NCBI GenBank assembly: GCA_027922465.2
Contig: BQMF02000666.1
Location: 62,001-126,000 of the forward strand
From: Turritopsis dohrnii
Taxonomy: Eukaryota; Cnidaria; Hydrozoa; Anthoathecata; Oceaniidae
Direction of reading: 5' to 3'
Length of the DNA stretch: 64,000 nucleotides
The translations under genes were made by a program, and so were the position numbers. Under the pieces are notes generated by a model. The model was not told the origin of the DNA. It was given only the letters and a program-made list of their open reading frames with translations, and did no database searches. Positions 1 to 11,484 of the stretch are shown here, piece by piece (positions within the stretch are counted from its first letter, which is position 1; each line of letters opens with the position of its first letter).

Positions 1-290
1 CTCATATGATGTTCCTTCAATTCAGGATGCAAAATAAACCGAAGTTTAGCGGTACTCCATGTTGCACCAACAACTTCTGCTTTCAAAACTGATGTTCTGA
101 CAAAAGAAGACAATGGCAGTGTATTTGGATTGCCTGTATAGTAAGATTTGATCAACGTGGTTGTGTCCAATCTTTCTATGTAGACTTTGTAATCAGTTTG
201 TGGAAGAAGATTGCCAATTGTTACATTAAGTGATAATGTGGTAGTTCTTTTATCAAATACTAATTCACCATTAATCTGCTTACATGTAAC
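1..290 (-). CDS. FN3-domain exon, receptor gene continuing off the left edge
   Basis: Open on the minus strand from the acceptor at 291-292 to the window edge. The translation begins VTCKQINGELVF and reads through LPQTDYKVYIE, the conserved Leu-Pro...Tyr-x-Val-x-Ile core of a fibronectin type III domain. It completes the FN3 domain begun in the exon at 400-488; that join is phase 0. After the FN3 strand pattern the chain continues (GATWSTAKLRF...) into what looks like the start of the next FN3-like module. FN3 domains are extracellular beta-sandwich adhesion or spacer modules. The 3' end of the gene (membrane segment or enzymatic tail, if any) lies outside the window, so its class cannot be told. 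Confidence 0.72.
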
Positions 291-399
291 CTTAAAAATA
301 GAGGAATTGAAAATGAATTGAATATGAATTGAAAGGAGTTAAATGTTTTTACCATTATCATAGTCAAAGGCAGAATCAACAAAACAATTATGAGTTTAC

Positions 400-488
400 C
401 TTATAAACAAAATATTTGGATTCATCTATTGATTTCCAGATAACTGACAATGTGAAAGGATTAACAGCAACAATCTTTAATGTATTTC
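400..488 (-). CDS. FN3-domain exon (first half of an FN3 fold)
   Basis: Minus-strand exon with acceptor AG at 489-490 and donor GT at 398-399. It enters in phase 1 and leaves in phase 0. The translation includes LKIVAVNPFTLSVIWK, the B/C-strand region with the FN3 invariant Trp. It joins the 1-290 exon to give one complete FN3 domain. It belongs to the same gene as the LamG-like exons at 10.7-11.8 kb. Confidence 0.7.
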
Positions 489-706
489 CTGCAACAAAAA
501 ATATTGCTTAAAAAACACAATATACAGCAACATCTAGAAAACATTTTTGAAAGGGAACCAAACCAACAGATCCTTCAGAACAATTGCATCCGAAAAAAGA
601 TAACCTTAAACAAGACCAATTTTCTATGAAAACTTGAGAATACTTTTTCATTCTGTAGTTTGGAACACTTTGAACAGATGCAGAACAAAATCAAAAATTA
701 TCTAAC

Positions 707-805
707 CTTTAGTGGAATCTCCTGTACTACATTGAATTTCTGTTCCAAATGTGATATTGGCTTTTGTATGGGCATCAATACGGACATTGTAGAGTGTAGA
801 AAGTT
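707..805 (-). CDS. FN3-domain exon (C-terminal half)
   Basis: Minus-strand exon with acceptor AG at 806-807 and donor GT at 705-706. It is 99 bases, phase 1 on both sides. The translation reads LSTLYNVRIDAHT, the Leu...Tyr-x-Val-Arg-Ile-x-Ala F-strand signature of FN3, and then a Gly-containing loop. It completes the FN3 domain opened in the exon at 7,581-7,799. The intron between these two exons is 6.8 kb and contains the two channel genes. Confidence 0.7.
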
Positions 806-2497
806 CTGAAACAGTAGACAAGAACGATCAAGAACAGCAGCTACAAGTTATAATTGAGATATTTTCAAACAAGTATGATATGCTAGACATTCATTTTCAA
901 CATCAGACTTTCATTGATGGTTAACTCATTACTCGTTAACACGAACTTTCTCTAAGATTTCAACCACACCATTTTTACATTATTTCTCTCATCAACAGTA
1001 ATGTTTATCATAGCAATAAGATATAAACAATCACTATCATGTCATATCTAGCTGTAGCAATTAAAAATAAGGTTTCCCTCATTTACAGGTAAAATATTTA
1101 GATCAACCTTTATCTGAAGATTTAGATTTCATTTGCACAACCGATAAACAACACAGACGCAACAGGAAAGAATAACTTCTTTGATGTCTTGTATTGATAC
1201 AAGTTAACAAAAACAGTTTGTGGAAGGCTTTTTGGATAATTGATTATCAATGATGCATATCAATAAAAATATCATAAAAAGGTGTTTTTGCTTAACCAGA
1301 ATACAGATCTCGAACATTGTACAGTTGTGTATTTTGCAAAATTGGAACTGACCAACATTGAGATAGAAATACAAAATATTCACAAACAAATATTTTAGTT
1401 TTGTTGATAAATACAAACATTCAACCTTCATTAATATTTAAAAAGAACAAAGATTTTTTGGGTGAATAACGTGAATAAGTGTTTACTTAATGCAGTTTTT
1501 ATTTCTACAACCTGATTTTTTTTTTTTTGAAGCATACAATTGGTTCCAATTACTGTTTTGGAAAAGGATCTGCACCATTTTGCATTTTTTTCTCATTGCT
1601 ATTAATTTGTATCTTTATTTTCCCATTGACTTTTCTCAATTCCTATGTTGTTATTTTGTACATGGATTTCTCCAGAACAAAAACATATAAATTGTATCAT
1701 AAACACCCTTTCACTTTGATCAACCCATTTGCAAAATGTTTTATTCTTTTTCCTTTATGGTTATGATCTTTTCAGGTTGAGAGGAGACATCATGCTACAA
1801 GATAGTTATTAATCTATATCAGCGAGTGTGTATCCACTTTTTATTTTAGAGAGAGTAACTGTTTTTAACATGTTACATTCAGGTTGATCATAGAGTTCGT
1901 AAGAGACCTGTTTTTCATTTATAGTAGCAATTGATTTTAATTTAAACTTGTTGATCAATATTGCATTGGATACAAAATATTGCATTGCATTGGAAAAAAT
2001 CTAGAGAAACATGGCAATAGGGTGACAAACAAATTTGTGTCTAAACAGGAATGTAATGTTTTTAAAATCTTTGATAGACCCTTTCATGATAACGGTTGGC
2101 CGTAGCTAATAAATATAATACATACATTTTTTTTCATCAGTTTTGGAGCCATACAACTTTCTGTTTATCACTTCATATTTTATTATTGTTCATTTTTCAT
2201 TGCTTTTTTAATACGAGCATGGGGAAAGTGGGATCTGACACACAGTTTTGAAAGTAAGATACAGTAAACATTTTGACTTCGGACACTAGTAGCTACTAAT
2301 GATCCAAACAAAAATAAAAAATACAGAGTGAAGGCTGAGTTTAACTACTTTGATTGACGTTAAGTAGCCCTGATAGATATTGATATTGTAGATAGATTGT
2401 TCTATAAAATCTCAACGTTGAGGTTGAATATCTTGTCTCATATTGCCTCATATATTATTATTGTTATTATATCATTGTTATGATAATTATTATTACA

Positions 2498-4006
2498 TTA
2501 TTCAACTTCTTCCTCATCTTTTTTATTCTTTTCCAACATAACATCTTTGATCAATCTTTTCAATTCCAATTCAACATGCTTTTGAATGATTTCTCTCTGA
2601 GCATGTGGTTCAGGGGCCATTGCCACACTCAACACTGAATTTCTATTTCCTTTAATGACTGATTTTCTCTGACTTCTTTCTCTATAACATTGCAGTAATT
2701 CGCTTATTATGGCAAGAATAATAATTGTTCCGGTTGTTATCAGTGTGTATTTCATCAAGCCATTGTCCGAATTATCAAAAAGATTTGGAACGGACCTTAC
2801 ATAATGAGGGGTCAAAATGACCGGTGGGATAAATTTATTTTTCATTTTACTTTGAAAGTTTTCTTCTCCATTAAATAAAGGCATATGATCATCACAACAT
2901 TCTTCTTCATCTTCATCTTCATTATCTTCATAATGAGGACAAAAATTCTGACCTCTCGGACTCAATAGAAAAGCAGAATATGAATACTCATATGTGACTT
3001 CCTTTTGTATTTTTAAATTATCATTTTTGCTGTTGCTAAAAAACCATGCAGCAACATTCTGATCAATAAAAGCAGCAGCCAATGATTTATTTTCAACAAC
3101 TTCATGAAATATCTCTTCATAACTTGAATATGGTGATGGAATTGCATTAATCTTCTGCCGAATAACAGAATGCTCCATGGTATTGGCAAGGACAGCAACA
3201 TTTTTACCCCTGGTATCAAGACCTGTCTTTGTTTCCTCAATTACTGCAGCAGTTATCATTGCCATGATTAACAAGCTGAATACCATCCAACAAACACTTA
3301 TAATTCGTGTTGCCCAAAACTGTGGCACTTTATCACCGTAGCCAACAGTTGTCATGGTAACCATACAAAACCAAAATGAAACCCATAAACCTCTTCCAAA
3401 TGTTTGTGGAAACATATCATTTTGTCTGTGTTCTAGCAACCACACCAAAGAAGACACAAGTATGCCCATTAATAAGCCAAAAATAATAACAACGGAGCAG
3501 TTTCTAATTCCAGAAAAAAGTTTTAAGAGCAACAATGCATCTTCATTACGCACTATAACAACGCTTCCTGATGACGTTGTTAGTTTCATCCTTTTAAAAT
3601 CTTTATTAACCAAGAATAAATCAGGAAAAGAAGTGGCAGATACCATCAAGTAAGTTTCGTTGTCGATATTTGTTTGTTGACGGATTTTGTTGGTATCTGA
3701 ATTTGTTATTAATTTAATGATATCATCATGAGATGTTTTCGTGCCATTATCATCATATATTTCGAAATTAACACATTTTGAGCAGCGAAATTTCAGATTT
3801 TCAAAAGCAAAATTAAAAATATCTTCCCTTTTTTTCCCCACTGTTGATGTCCCAATACTGTAAGGTGGATTGCTACGAAAGGTAACAAGTTTCATTTGCA
3901 CGTTTATTTTTTCATTTCCATGTTCGATTGTGCAAGGGAAAATTCTTGCAAAGCAATGATTAAAACAAAATATAAATATTACGCAGAAGCTTTCATCAAC
4001 TTTCAT
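2498..4006 (-). CDS. iGluR-like ligand-gated channel with K+-channel TVGYGD pore, intronless
   Basis: A 502-residue open frame without introns. A hydrophobic N-terminus (about 1-22) suits a signal peptide. Residues ~36-165 resemble lobe S1 of a glutamate-receptor/SBP-type binding domain (VTFRSNPPYSIG near 41-52). M1 is ~169-191. The pore helix and filter are GLWVSFWF...TVGYGD, with the filter at 220-225, and the inner helix is ~232-256. Residues ~262-340 are lobe S2, with the pattern AAFIDQNVA placing an acidic residue where iGluRs bind the ligand amine. Residues 360-373 are strongly acidic. A last helix lies at ~418-438 (GLMKYTLITTGTIIILAI), followed by a charged, coiled-coil-like tail. A K+ filter between S1 and S2 is known from bacterial GluR0 and rotifer AvGluR1. 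The extra C-terminal helix is the eukaryotic topology. There is no amino-terminal ATD. Whether it binds an amino acid and whether it is K+ selective are inferences. The classic S1 arginine is not evident. Confidence 0.85.
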   Translation of the reverse strand: MKVDESFCVIFIFCFNHCFARIFPCTIEHGNEKINVQMKLVTFRSNPPYSIGTSTVGKKREDIFNFAFENLKFRCSKCVNFEIYDDNGTKTSHDDIIKLITNSDTNKIRQQTNIDNETYLMVSATSFPDLFLVNKDFKRMKLTTSSGSVVIVRNEDALLLLKLFSGIRNCSVVIIFGLLMGILVSSLVWLLEHRQNDMFPQTFGRGLWVSFWFCMVTMTTVGYGDKVPQFWATRIISVCWMVFSLLIMAMITAAVIEETKTGLDTRGKNVAVLANTMEHSVIRQKINAIPSPYSSYEEIFHEVVENKSLAAAFIDQNVAAWFFSNSKNDNLKIQKEVTYEYSYSAFLLSPRGQNFCPHYEDNEDEDEEECCDDHMPLFNGEENFQSKMKNKFIPPVILTPHYVRSVPNLFDNSDNGLMKYTLITTGTIIILAIISELLQCYRERSQRKSVIKGNRNSVLSVAMAPEPHAQREIIQKHVELELKRLIKDVMLEKNKKDEEEVE

Positions 4007-5216
4007 GTTAGTGTACTTGTGTACTCCCTTTCCAAAATTAGTGAGCTTTGAAAATGATATAATACTATTTTGTTATTCATTATAAAAAATAATTAAACTT
4101 TGCTCACAAAGATATATTCTTTTCAGGAATGATAAAAAGATTCCAACAAAATCAAACATCCTTTTTTTGCTTTACTTATTTTGAATTAAATATTAATGTC
4201 TTTTATTGGCGAAACAAAAACAACTTATTTACTTATTTCCATAAAACTCATCATGAATTCAAGTTATCTGTAGTAATGCACAGCACCTTCTTTTCAACAG
4301 TTACCAAGCTCTTACATATTGTTTTTTAACAAAAAAACAAACACATATGAGGCAACTGTTTGTACAGATGTAGACAGTTTCTAACCATGCTACAGATTGA
4401 AGCAGTTGTGGAGAAGGGCTGTGAATATTATGAAGAATAATCAAAATAGAATTCAATAAGCCTTTTGTGATGGATACACATGTATCACCTGGAGTAACAC
4501 ATAAGAAGCTCACCAGCAGGGGTTTTAGGGGTTGGAGCCTCCTTATGAAAAGTTTTCTCTAATACTTTACTTTAATTTTTCTTAAAATCATTCCTAATTC
4601 TAGCTTTCAAATTACGAAATTACGGCTCTGTATACCAATCATCATAGTTTCATGACATTCACAAACCTTCTGTACCTGAAAGATGGTAGTGTATCATATG
4701 TGGAACATTTTGATAAGTCAGTATTAAACTATTACTTTATTGGTAAGTAAGAATAGACAATCATGAAAAAGACAACATGATTTTAACTTGACAATGGATA
4801 ATGGTTGCAATAAACTTTTAATTTTTCACACAGATGGTTAAACATTTATTTAGATCATGTATAATTGTAAATTTAAAAAAAAAAAAAAATCATTTTGGTT
4901 TATGTGAATTACAGGAATGCATCGATACATTTTAGATAGCCTTTGAGTAAAATGTGTTTATCTAGACAAAAAAGGATAGTGTATTTGTACTGCAATGCCC
5001 TGTCACTGGTAGTGCTAGATTTCAAACATTTGATTGTTTAAGTAAAATTCCAAACCTACTAACTCACTAAAAGCATAACATCTGTCATGCACATTGGAAT
5101 TTGATATGAAAACATCTTTTTAAAGTCCCTTATTCATATTTAATACTTGACAATATTGGTATATTGTTGTTTTGAGGGCTGCATAATACTCATTCGTTTT
5201 GTTTTGAAACAACTGT

Positions 5217-6669
5217 TCATTCTTTTGTTTCATTCTTTTGAAACTTGTTTTGAGATAGAACATCTTTAAGCAATCTTTTGAATTCTATTTCAAGTTGTTG
5301 TTGAACGACTTCTGTCTGATTTTCTGTCTCTTCAACCACTTCACTCAAAACTGAACATTCCCTTCCTATATTTAATGTTTCTTTTCGTTTTCTTTTCCTG
5401 AAACAATGAATGAATTCACTCGATACAGCAAGAACAACAACCACAACAGTAGTCAAAACCACGTATCTCATCAAACCATTGTCAGCCTTATCACAAAGAT
5501 TTCTCAAAGCTCTGAAATAGTAAGGTTTCAAGATCAGTGGTGGCGTAAATTTATTTTTCATGAACGTTTGAAAGTTTTCATCCATACAGAATTTGAGTGT
5601 CTTGTTATGAAATGTTCTATTGGTCAGATTCAATAGAAGCACGAATTGGATACTCATACTTGACTTCTTGTTGTATTTTTAAACTAGCCTGCTTGTTGTT
5701 GCTAAAGAAGCATGCAGCAACATTCTGATCAATAAAAGCAGCAGCCAATGATTTATTTTCAACAACTTCACGAAGTATCTCTTCATAACTTGAATATGGT
5801 GATGGAATTGCATTGATCTTCTGACGACAAACAGATTGTTCTTTTGAATGTGCAAGAACAGCAACATTCTTCCCATATGTATCAAGGCCTGTTTTAGCTT
5901 CCTCCATAACAATAGTAGTTATCATTGCCGTGAATAACAGGCTGAATACCATCCAACAAACACATATAATCCGTGTCGCCCAAAACTGTGGCACTTTATC
6001 ACCATATCCAACAGTTGTCATGGTAACCATACAAAACCAAAATGAAACCCATAAACCTCTTCCAAACGTTTGTGGAAACATGTCATTTTGTCTGTGTTCT
6101 AGCAACCACACCAAAGAAGACACAAGTATGCCCAAGCCAAACAGAATAACAGCAGAGCAGTTTCTAATTCCAGAAAAAAGTTTTAAGAGCAACAATGCAC
6201 CTTCATTACGCACTATAACAACACTTCCTGATGACGTTGTTAATTTCATCCTTTTAAAATTTTTATTAACCAAGAATAAATCAGGAAAAGAAGTGGCAGA
6301 TACCATCAAGTACGTTTCGTTGTCGATGTTTGTTTGTTGACGGATTTTGTTGGTGTCATTGTTTGCTATTAATTCAATGATATCATTGTGTGACCATTGT
6401 GTGACATTATGATCAAATTCAAGACTAATTCCTGCATGTTTGGAATAGCGTTTCTGAAGATGATTAAGAGCGAATCTTAAGATATCCTTTTTTTCATTTA
6501 TACCTGTTGACATCCCAATGCTATAAGGTGGATTATCTTGAAATATAACCAGTTTTATCTTAACTGCCTGTATTTTGAGGAACAAAAACATGAAGATTGC
6601 TTTAAGCAACCTTTTTTCAGCCATTTTCATGTTGACACTCAAAGCAAGCTTCTTTGATGAGTTCTCCAA
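5217..6669 (-). pseudogene. Second TVGYGD iGluR-like channel copy, one frameshift
   Basis: A tandem paralogue of the 2,498-4,006 gene. The first frame (6,669 to 5,617) gives 350 residues: N-terminal hydrophobic segment (~22-36), S1 lobe, M1 (~171-190), pore with TVGYGD at 219-224, inner helix and most of S2. It then shifts frame. The rest (DENFQTFMKNKF, final helix GLMRYVVLTTVVVVVL, coiled tail) continues to 5,217 in another frame. Compared with the first gene, two bases are missing near 5,640-5,655, shortly after the codons for YEY. The long acidic linker of the first copy (360-373) is also absent. The pore and S2 regions are almost identical to copy 1 at the DNA level. An internal ATG at about 6,624 is an alternative start. 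It could be a young pseudogene, an assembly error, or a truncated subunit lacking the last helix. Confidence 0.75.
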
Positions 6670-7580
6670 GTCATAATGAGAATAATGAAAGAATGTTTTT
6701 GATAAACTGATAAATTTAGATTGTACATAAACAAATTTTAAAAATTAATTTCAATTGTTATTAATTTTAAATTAATGCTCAATAATTCATATGGATGGCT
6801 AACCAAAACAAAGAGAAACTGTTGTATCGTGACAAAAACATTTTGAACCTTAAACTTAACAAAACCTTTTGACCTTATACATTAAGGTTTGTGTATGCTA
6901 TCATAATGTTGTTAAATAGCTAAAAATAGTTCCAACTCCATTTATATTCATATGAAATTCAAATTGCTTACAGAAAATGGCACTACCATTGTGGTCTAAA
7001 AAGCTGACCAAACAAGTAATGATAATGATAAACCATTTATGATCAAAACTTTGTTGATGTTAGAGCAAATTTGATGTCACGGTCCCAAATGTGTCCAAAC
7101 TTTTGCAACCACTCCAGTGGCAAATGTGGACTACCTACTGGTTCAGGTATGCGATGCGCTATTAACACTTTGTGCCTAGTGATGTTGCACTTTAATTCAT
7201 TTATTCAATCTTAATGAATGAATAACACAAGAAAATTTTTAGAATCAATCAATCATTCTAAAATGAAATACCAAAAGTAAAAATACTTGGATGATCAAAA
7301 TAAAAAGCAACCATTTTGCCTCACATTTGGGACAACAAATTTGGACCATCCTCTGTATAATAGGGAAATTTCCTGAAAATCCTCTTTGCAGGAGAAATTT
7401 CCATTAAGTTTATTGATCTTTCCAAATGAATTCCAGCTGCAGAGGGTCTTCCTAGCTCGTAGCATAACAAAAACATTATATAAAAACATATAAAAACATA
7501 TATATATAATAAAAAAATTTCATAATAAAAAAATTTCATATATAATAAAAAAACTTAAGCTTCAATAAAATTTCACTCAC

Positions 7581-7799
7581 CAAAGAAATCAATGACAATA
7601 TTTAATTCTTTTTCCGTAACAGTTGAGAAATTTGACGGCAAAACAATTCTAGAAGCTTCTTTTTCACTTCCTCCATTCTTTCCAGACCACCAAACAACTT
7701 GATAATTTCGTAAATGAGAATAGTAGTCTGCTGTTCCATTCCATGTCACAGCAAATTGATTCTTGTCATTTAGACATCCCTTGTGCACATTGATATGAC
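7581..7799 (-). CDS. FN3-domain exon (first FN3 after the LamG-like module)
   Basis: Minus-strand exon with acceptor AG at 7,800-7,801 and donor GTGAGT at 7,580-7,575. It is 219 bases, phase 1 at both ends. The translation includes QFAVTWNGTADYYSHLRNYQ and then VVWWSG, the FN3 B-C strands with the core Trp and the Tyr-x-Val-x-(W/Y) C-strand. It reads on in frame into the exon at 707-805 (IVIDFFG then E-LSTLYNVRI). The preceding exon ends with A, giving Ser across the junction. Confidence 0.72.
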
Positions 7800-10725
7800 C
7801 TGAAGAAAATTCAATTCCAGTGTTTACTAAAGGTTATCAAAAGGCAAACATGACTTATTTACCATTGAGATACTGTATAATAGGGAAATTTCCTGAAAAA
7901 GATTTGTAGACAGATTAATAATTTGGTTTATCAATGTAGCAATTATTTATTGACAGGCAGTGTATTTATTGTATTGTTGTTCCTTGAGAATCATGAATAA
8001 ACATAGGGGGTACTAAAGTGCAATAGGGCCTAATTTCCTTACAAAATTAAAGCATAAATACTTATTTGATAGAAATTTGTTGCAATGATCAATTTATTGG
8101 TGATTTAAAGAATTAAAAAATTGCAGATGGTTTTTTTAAGTAAAGTTTGTTGATGTGAATGAAAGGGGCTTTAAATAAAAAATGTAAAAATTGAATTCAT
8201 CTATTTGATAATATGGGAAGCGGGCAATGCAAGTCATACTGAAGTTTTAACTTCATAAGCCTTCCAAAGCCAAGTTATTCTTCTTGAACACTGCGATACC
8301 ATGTTGCCATGGAGATAAAGTTTTGAATAAAAAACTTGTAAAAAGAAAGCTTGAAATTTATGCAAGAATTTGCTATATGACAGTTCGACCACCAAGAATA
8401 TTATTATCTCGTTTGTAACTTAAGGTTCATTTCAGTTTCCAATGACACTTTTATCAAAACAATGTTTAGTTTGATTTTGCTCAGATTTGTGTTTTGTTTA
8501 CGATTCCTTGTTTACGAATTTTCGGTAGGGCAGAGTTGCCCCTACCGTCTGGGCGGTTCAAAATACGCCATCTGGGCGGCTGTAGGATGTCGCAATTGCA
8601 AATTTGCGCGCGTGGGAAAAAAGAAAACGAGCGATATTATTAGACCAGTTGATCGTAGAAGAAGAACGCGTGAAAATATTTTTGTAGTAATCCTGTAGAA
8701 TTTTTGGAATATGAATATTATTAAAAGTACGAAAAAAAAGAAAGAATGAACACTTCATGAAGCATATCCTGTTTCCAAATTTATCATACTGAATCTATAT
8801 AATCATATACTATCTTAGTTTAAACCCTTACTTCACAATTTCCGCCCTGACTTCTTATTCTGAATGCGTCGAACATTGTATACTTCATATTTTATTTTAC
8901 TATATTTTATTTTAAATTTTATTTTATGCAGGACAGACATTGATAGCAGTTTGTAACTGAAGTCTTTATCCTGTAAAAATATTCTCATAACAACAACAAC
9001 AACAGTGGACGAAAATATAGGTATGATTTTCAAGATTATTGGAAATTTAGAGAATCTTAAAATCGAAGAATTATTATTCATTAAATCTCAAGTTACATCT
9101 TGTATGTGATTTGACGTTCGAATTTCATCATGTAGAATGTCTTCATGTAGTCACAGGTTAGTTCGAAGAAAATACTGATAACATTAGTGTGCTATACTAC
9201 AAGCATTTCGAAAATGTTTTTCATATATTTAAAATGAGAATCATTGTTCCAGAACGGATAAGATAACAATAAAATTCATGAGGAAATCAAAAAGCAAAAA
9301 AGAAACAATAACTAACAATAAAAGATCAATATTATATATTTTTGGAAGATATTATTTTCTCACATAAGGTCCAATATACACGAAACTGTTCGTGTATCAT
9401 AATATGAACAAGAGCCAGATGGCGCAAAACGGTAGCAGCCAATTTTCTTCTAAACTTACAAAAGAGTTCCTTAAATCTTGTTTTTTTTTAATCTCACTAG
9501 TGGAAAACAGGCATAAATGATAAAGTTGGTAATGGTTGCTAAAATGATTACTAAGTGTAAATAGGATTTAATCATTAAACACCAGAAACTAATTAATAAA
9601 GACAAAAGAATTATACATGCGTGAGCTGTGCAACGTTCTTTTTATAAAGAAATTTTTTTTACAAGAACTTATAAAAAAGCACGTCGACAAAAAAAGATGT
9701 ATTTGAATATAAATTCACGAAACCAAAAATGAATTCCAACAAATAAGTTGTCTCGCAGACTGTAAATCGTAGACTAAACTGCCATTCGGCCGGAGGAGTA
9801 TTATTCGCTTTCGCTGCTTCCCGTAATAACCGCTATGATATAAAACGACACTATTGCAGAGTTTCAGTTTCAAGCGATGATGATGAACCTTATCGTTCAC
9901 CAAAGAAAGTTAAAAAACATGATGAAATAAAGCGTTTGACGAGTCTCCTGCAATCAGAATGTGGGATGTTAACTTATTATACTGGTTATGCGTCCCGAGT
10001 GTATTTTTTTCATATGAATGATCTGGTGTCGTATGTTATAGCTTTAAGGCCGGTTTTCAAAAAAATGCTGCAAAGGGTGGCTTCACATTGCAAAATTTAT
10101 TAAAAACTCCATTGTACTATAGAATCATGTTGCACCACAACTTTGCAACAGAATCAAATCTATTTTGCTGCAGAGTTGTGCAGCAAAATTTTCACTTGAT
10201 GTTGCTGCATTGCATAAAAAAAATTGATGAAATAATCTCATTCGGCAAATTCGTAATGAACGCATTCGGTAAAGTATGTACACGAATGGCGGAAAATTTT
10301 TTAGGGGCAACTCTGCCCTACCGAAAATTCCCTTGTTTACAAGTTCTGCCATTTTGCACCCAAAAATGTTTTGCTTTTTTAACATTTCCCGCTACAAAGA
10401 AGTCGAGCTCTGAATCAGCATTTTGTATGTATTTTGATTGGTTACTTATCACGGGTGAATTTTAACAAGCAAAAAGGTTGAACTGAACCTCTTTTGTTGA
10501 CGGCTAAAAATTCGTTGAAGCGAATTTTTATTGCACAATCGTTTTTTCCAAAACAATGGTCCACCAGCGAAATATTTGCTGATATTTGCTGTGTGCAAAA
10601 ACCTAAATCACATTTCAGAAAAAACGGGCGGCGTTTACTTGAATGTAAAATTACATTATTTTGATAAACCCCTAACGCCCGAGGTGCTTACTTGAACATT
10701 CACGGTAAACTTTTATCCAACTTAC
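7800..10725. other. Intron between LamG-like and first FN3 exon; repeat fragments
   Basis: No convincing exon. Contents: a relic (8,268-8,335) of the 825-bp TTAA element found intact at 43,055-43,879; inverted copies of a ~38-bp sequence (AATTTTCGGTAGGGCAGAG and flanks) at about 8,508-8,546 and 10,304-10,342 that bracket 1.8 kb; a CAA triplet run near 8,992-9,003; and near 10,047 a TTTAAGGCCGGTTTTC start typical of Harbinger-type ends, without a clear partner. Confidence 0.45.
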
Positions 10726-11058
10726 TTAATCCTGCCAAATACACTTTGCTGACGTCATTTCTATTAAGTAGTCGATTCCATATAGCAAGATTATCAATGC
10801 TTAACTTGGAGCTAAGCAAAGAATTCCCAATTCCTCTTGTTATTGGATATTGTCCAAGAAAAAGTTTGACTTCATTTATGTTAAGGGTAGCATGTTTATG
10901 TCTAGAAGTCATCCGTGATCTTTTGAAGTTGACGAAGAACTGCAGACCAGAATTCACTGAAAATGATAAAACGACGTGATACCATTCCATTGCATTTATG
11001 CTGACTTCAGTGACCTGTTCCTCGTTTAAGATGACAGAAGCATGTAATTTAACATCAC
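10726..11058 (-). CDS. LamG-like jellyroll exon, second half
   Basis: Minus-strand exon with acceptor AG at 11,059-11,060 and donor GTAAGT at 10,725-10,720. It is 333 bases, phase 1 at both ends. The translation includes MEWYHVVLSFS and later KLFLGQYP and LSIDNLAIWNRLL, the order expected in LamG/pentraxin-type concanavalin-like domains (W-x-H-V-v...G...iDnl.iwnr.L). It forms one module with the exon at 11,485-11,838. Such modules bind carbohydrate, laminin-type ligands or other receptors outside the cell. Confidence 0.75.
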
Positions 11059-11484
11059 CTACGAGAAATTGTATTAAAAATGTCACACAAAATCATGCAA
11101 TAGTTCGTAGATTGGCACCGACGTTGCATACGGTAGGAAAAGAGATCAAAATAAAGTCAAACAAAAATCAATTCCGCATTCTCCTTGACAACCTCAAATC
11201 TAGAAATCTGATCATGGGGCCTAGAACGACTGTTATTTTTAGATAACAACCTCGCACTCAGGGTCTTTCCTTTTCGAGCGGTGCAACCTCGAACCCAGAG
11301 TTTTTTGCCTTCGATATACGGATGGCGGCGCCATGTTTTCGGTCTGGGGAAAATCTTTGCGAAATTTAAATTTTCTGCAACTTTAATTTAGCGATATAAA
11401 TAAGGCAACGCAAAAAAGGTCGGCCTAATGTAGTTGATGTATGTCATCTGGATTCGAGGTTGTTTTGATAATAAGATTCCTTAC

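Larger units (their letters stand above)
806..7580 (-). other. 6.8-kb intron of the LamG/FN3 gene containing the two channel genes
   Basis: The exon ending at 7,581 leaves in phase 1 and the exon starting at 805 enters in phase 1. Together they encode one continuous FN3 domain, so the span is an intron. The channel genes occupy 2,498-6,669 on the same strand. The remainder (806-2,497, 4,007-5,216, 6,670-7,580) is AT-rich with homopolymer runs, and I see no coding exon in it. A stretch near 1,813-1,855 (AGCGAGTGTG..., then ATTTTAGAGAGAG) recurs near 46,561-46,600. Confidence 0.6.

Noticed and set aside
3354..3653. Plus-strand open frame opposite the first channel gene
   Set aside because: Exact antisense of the pore-coding region. 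Similar antisense frames arise in the second copy, so it is a by-product of that sequence.
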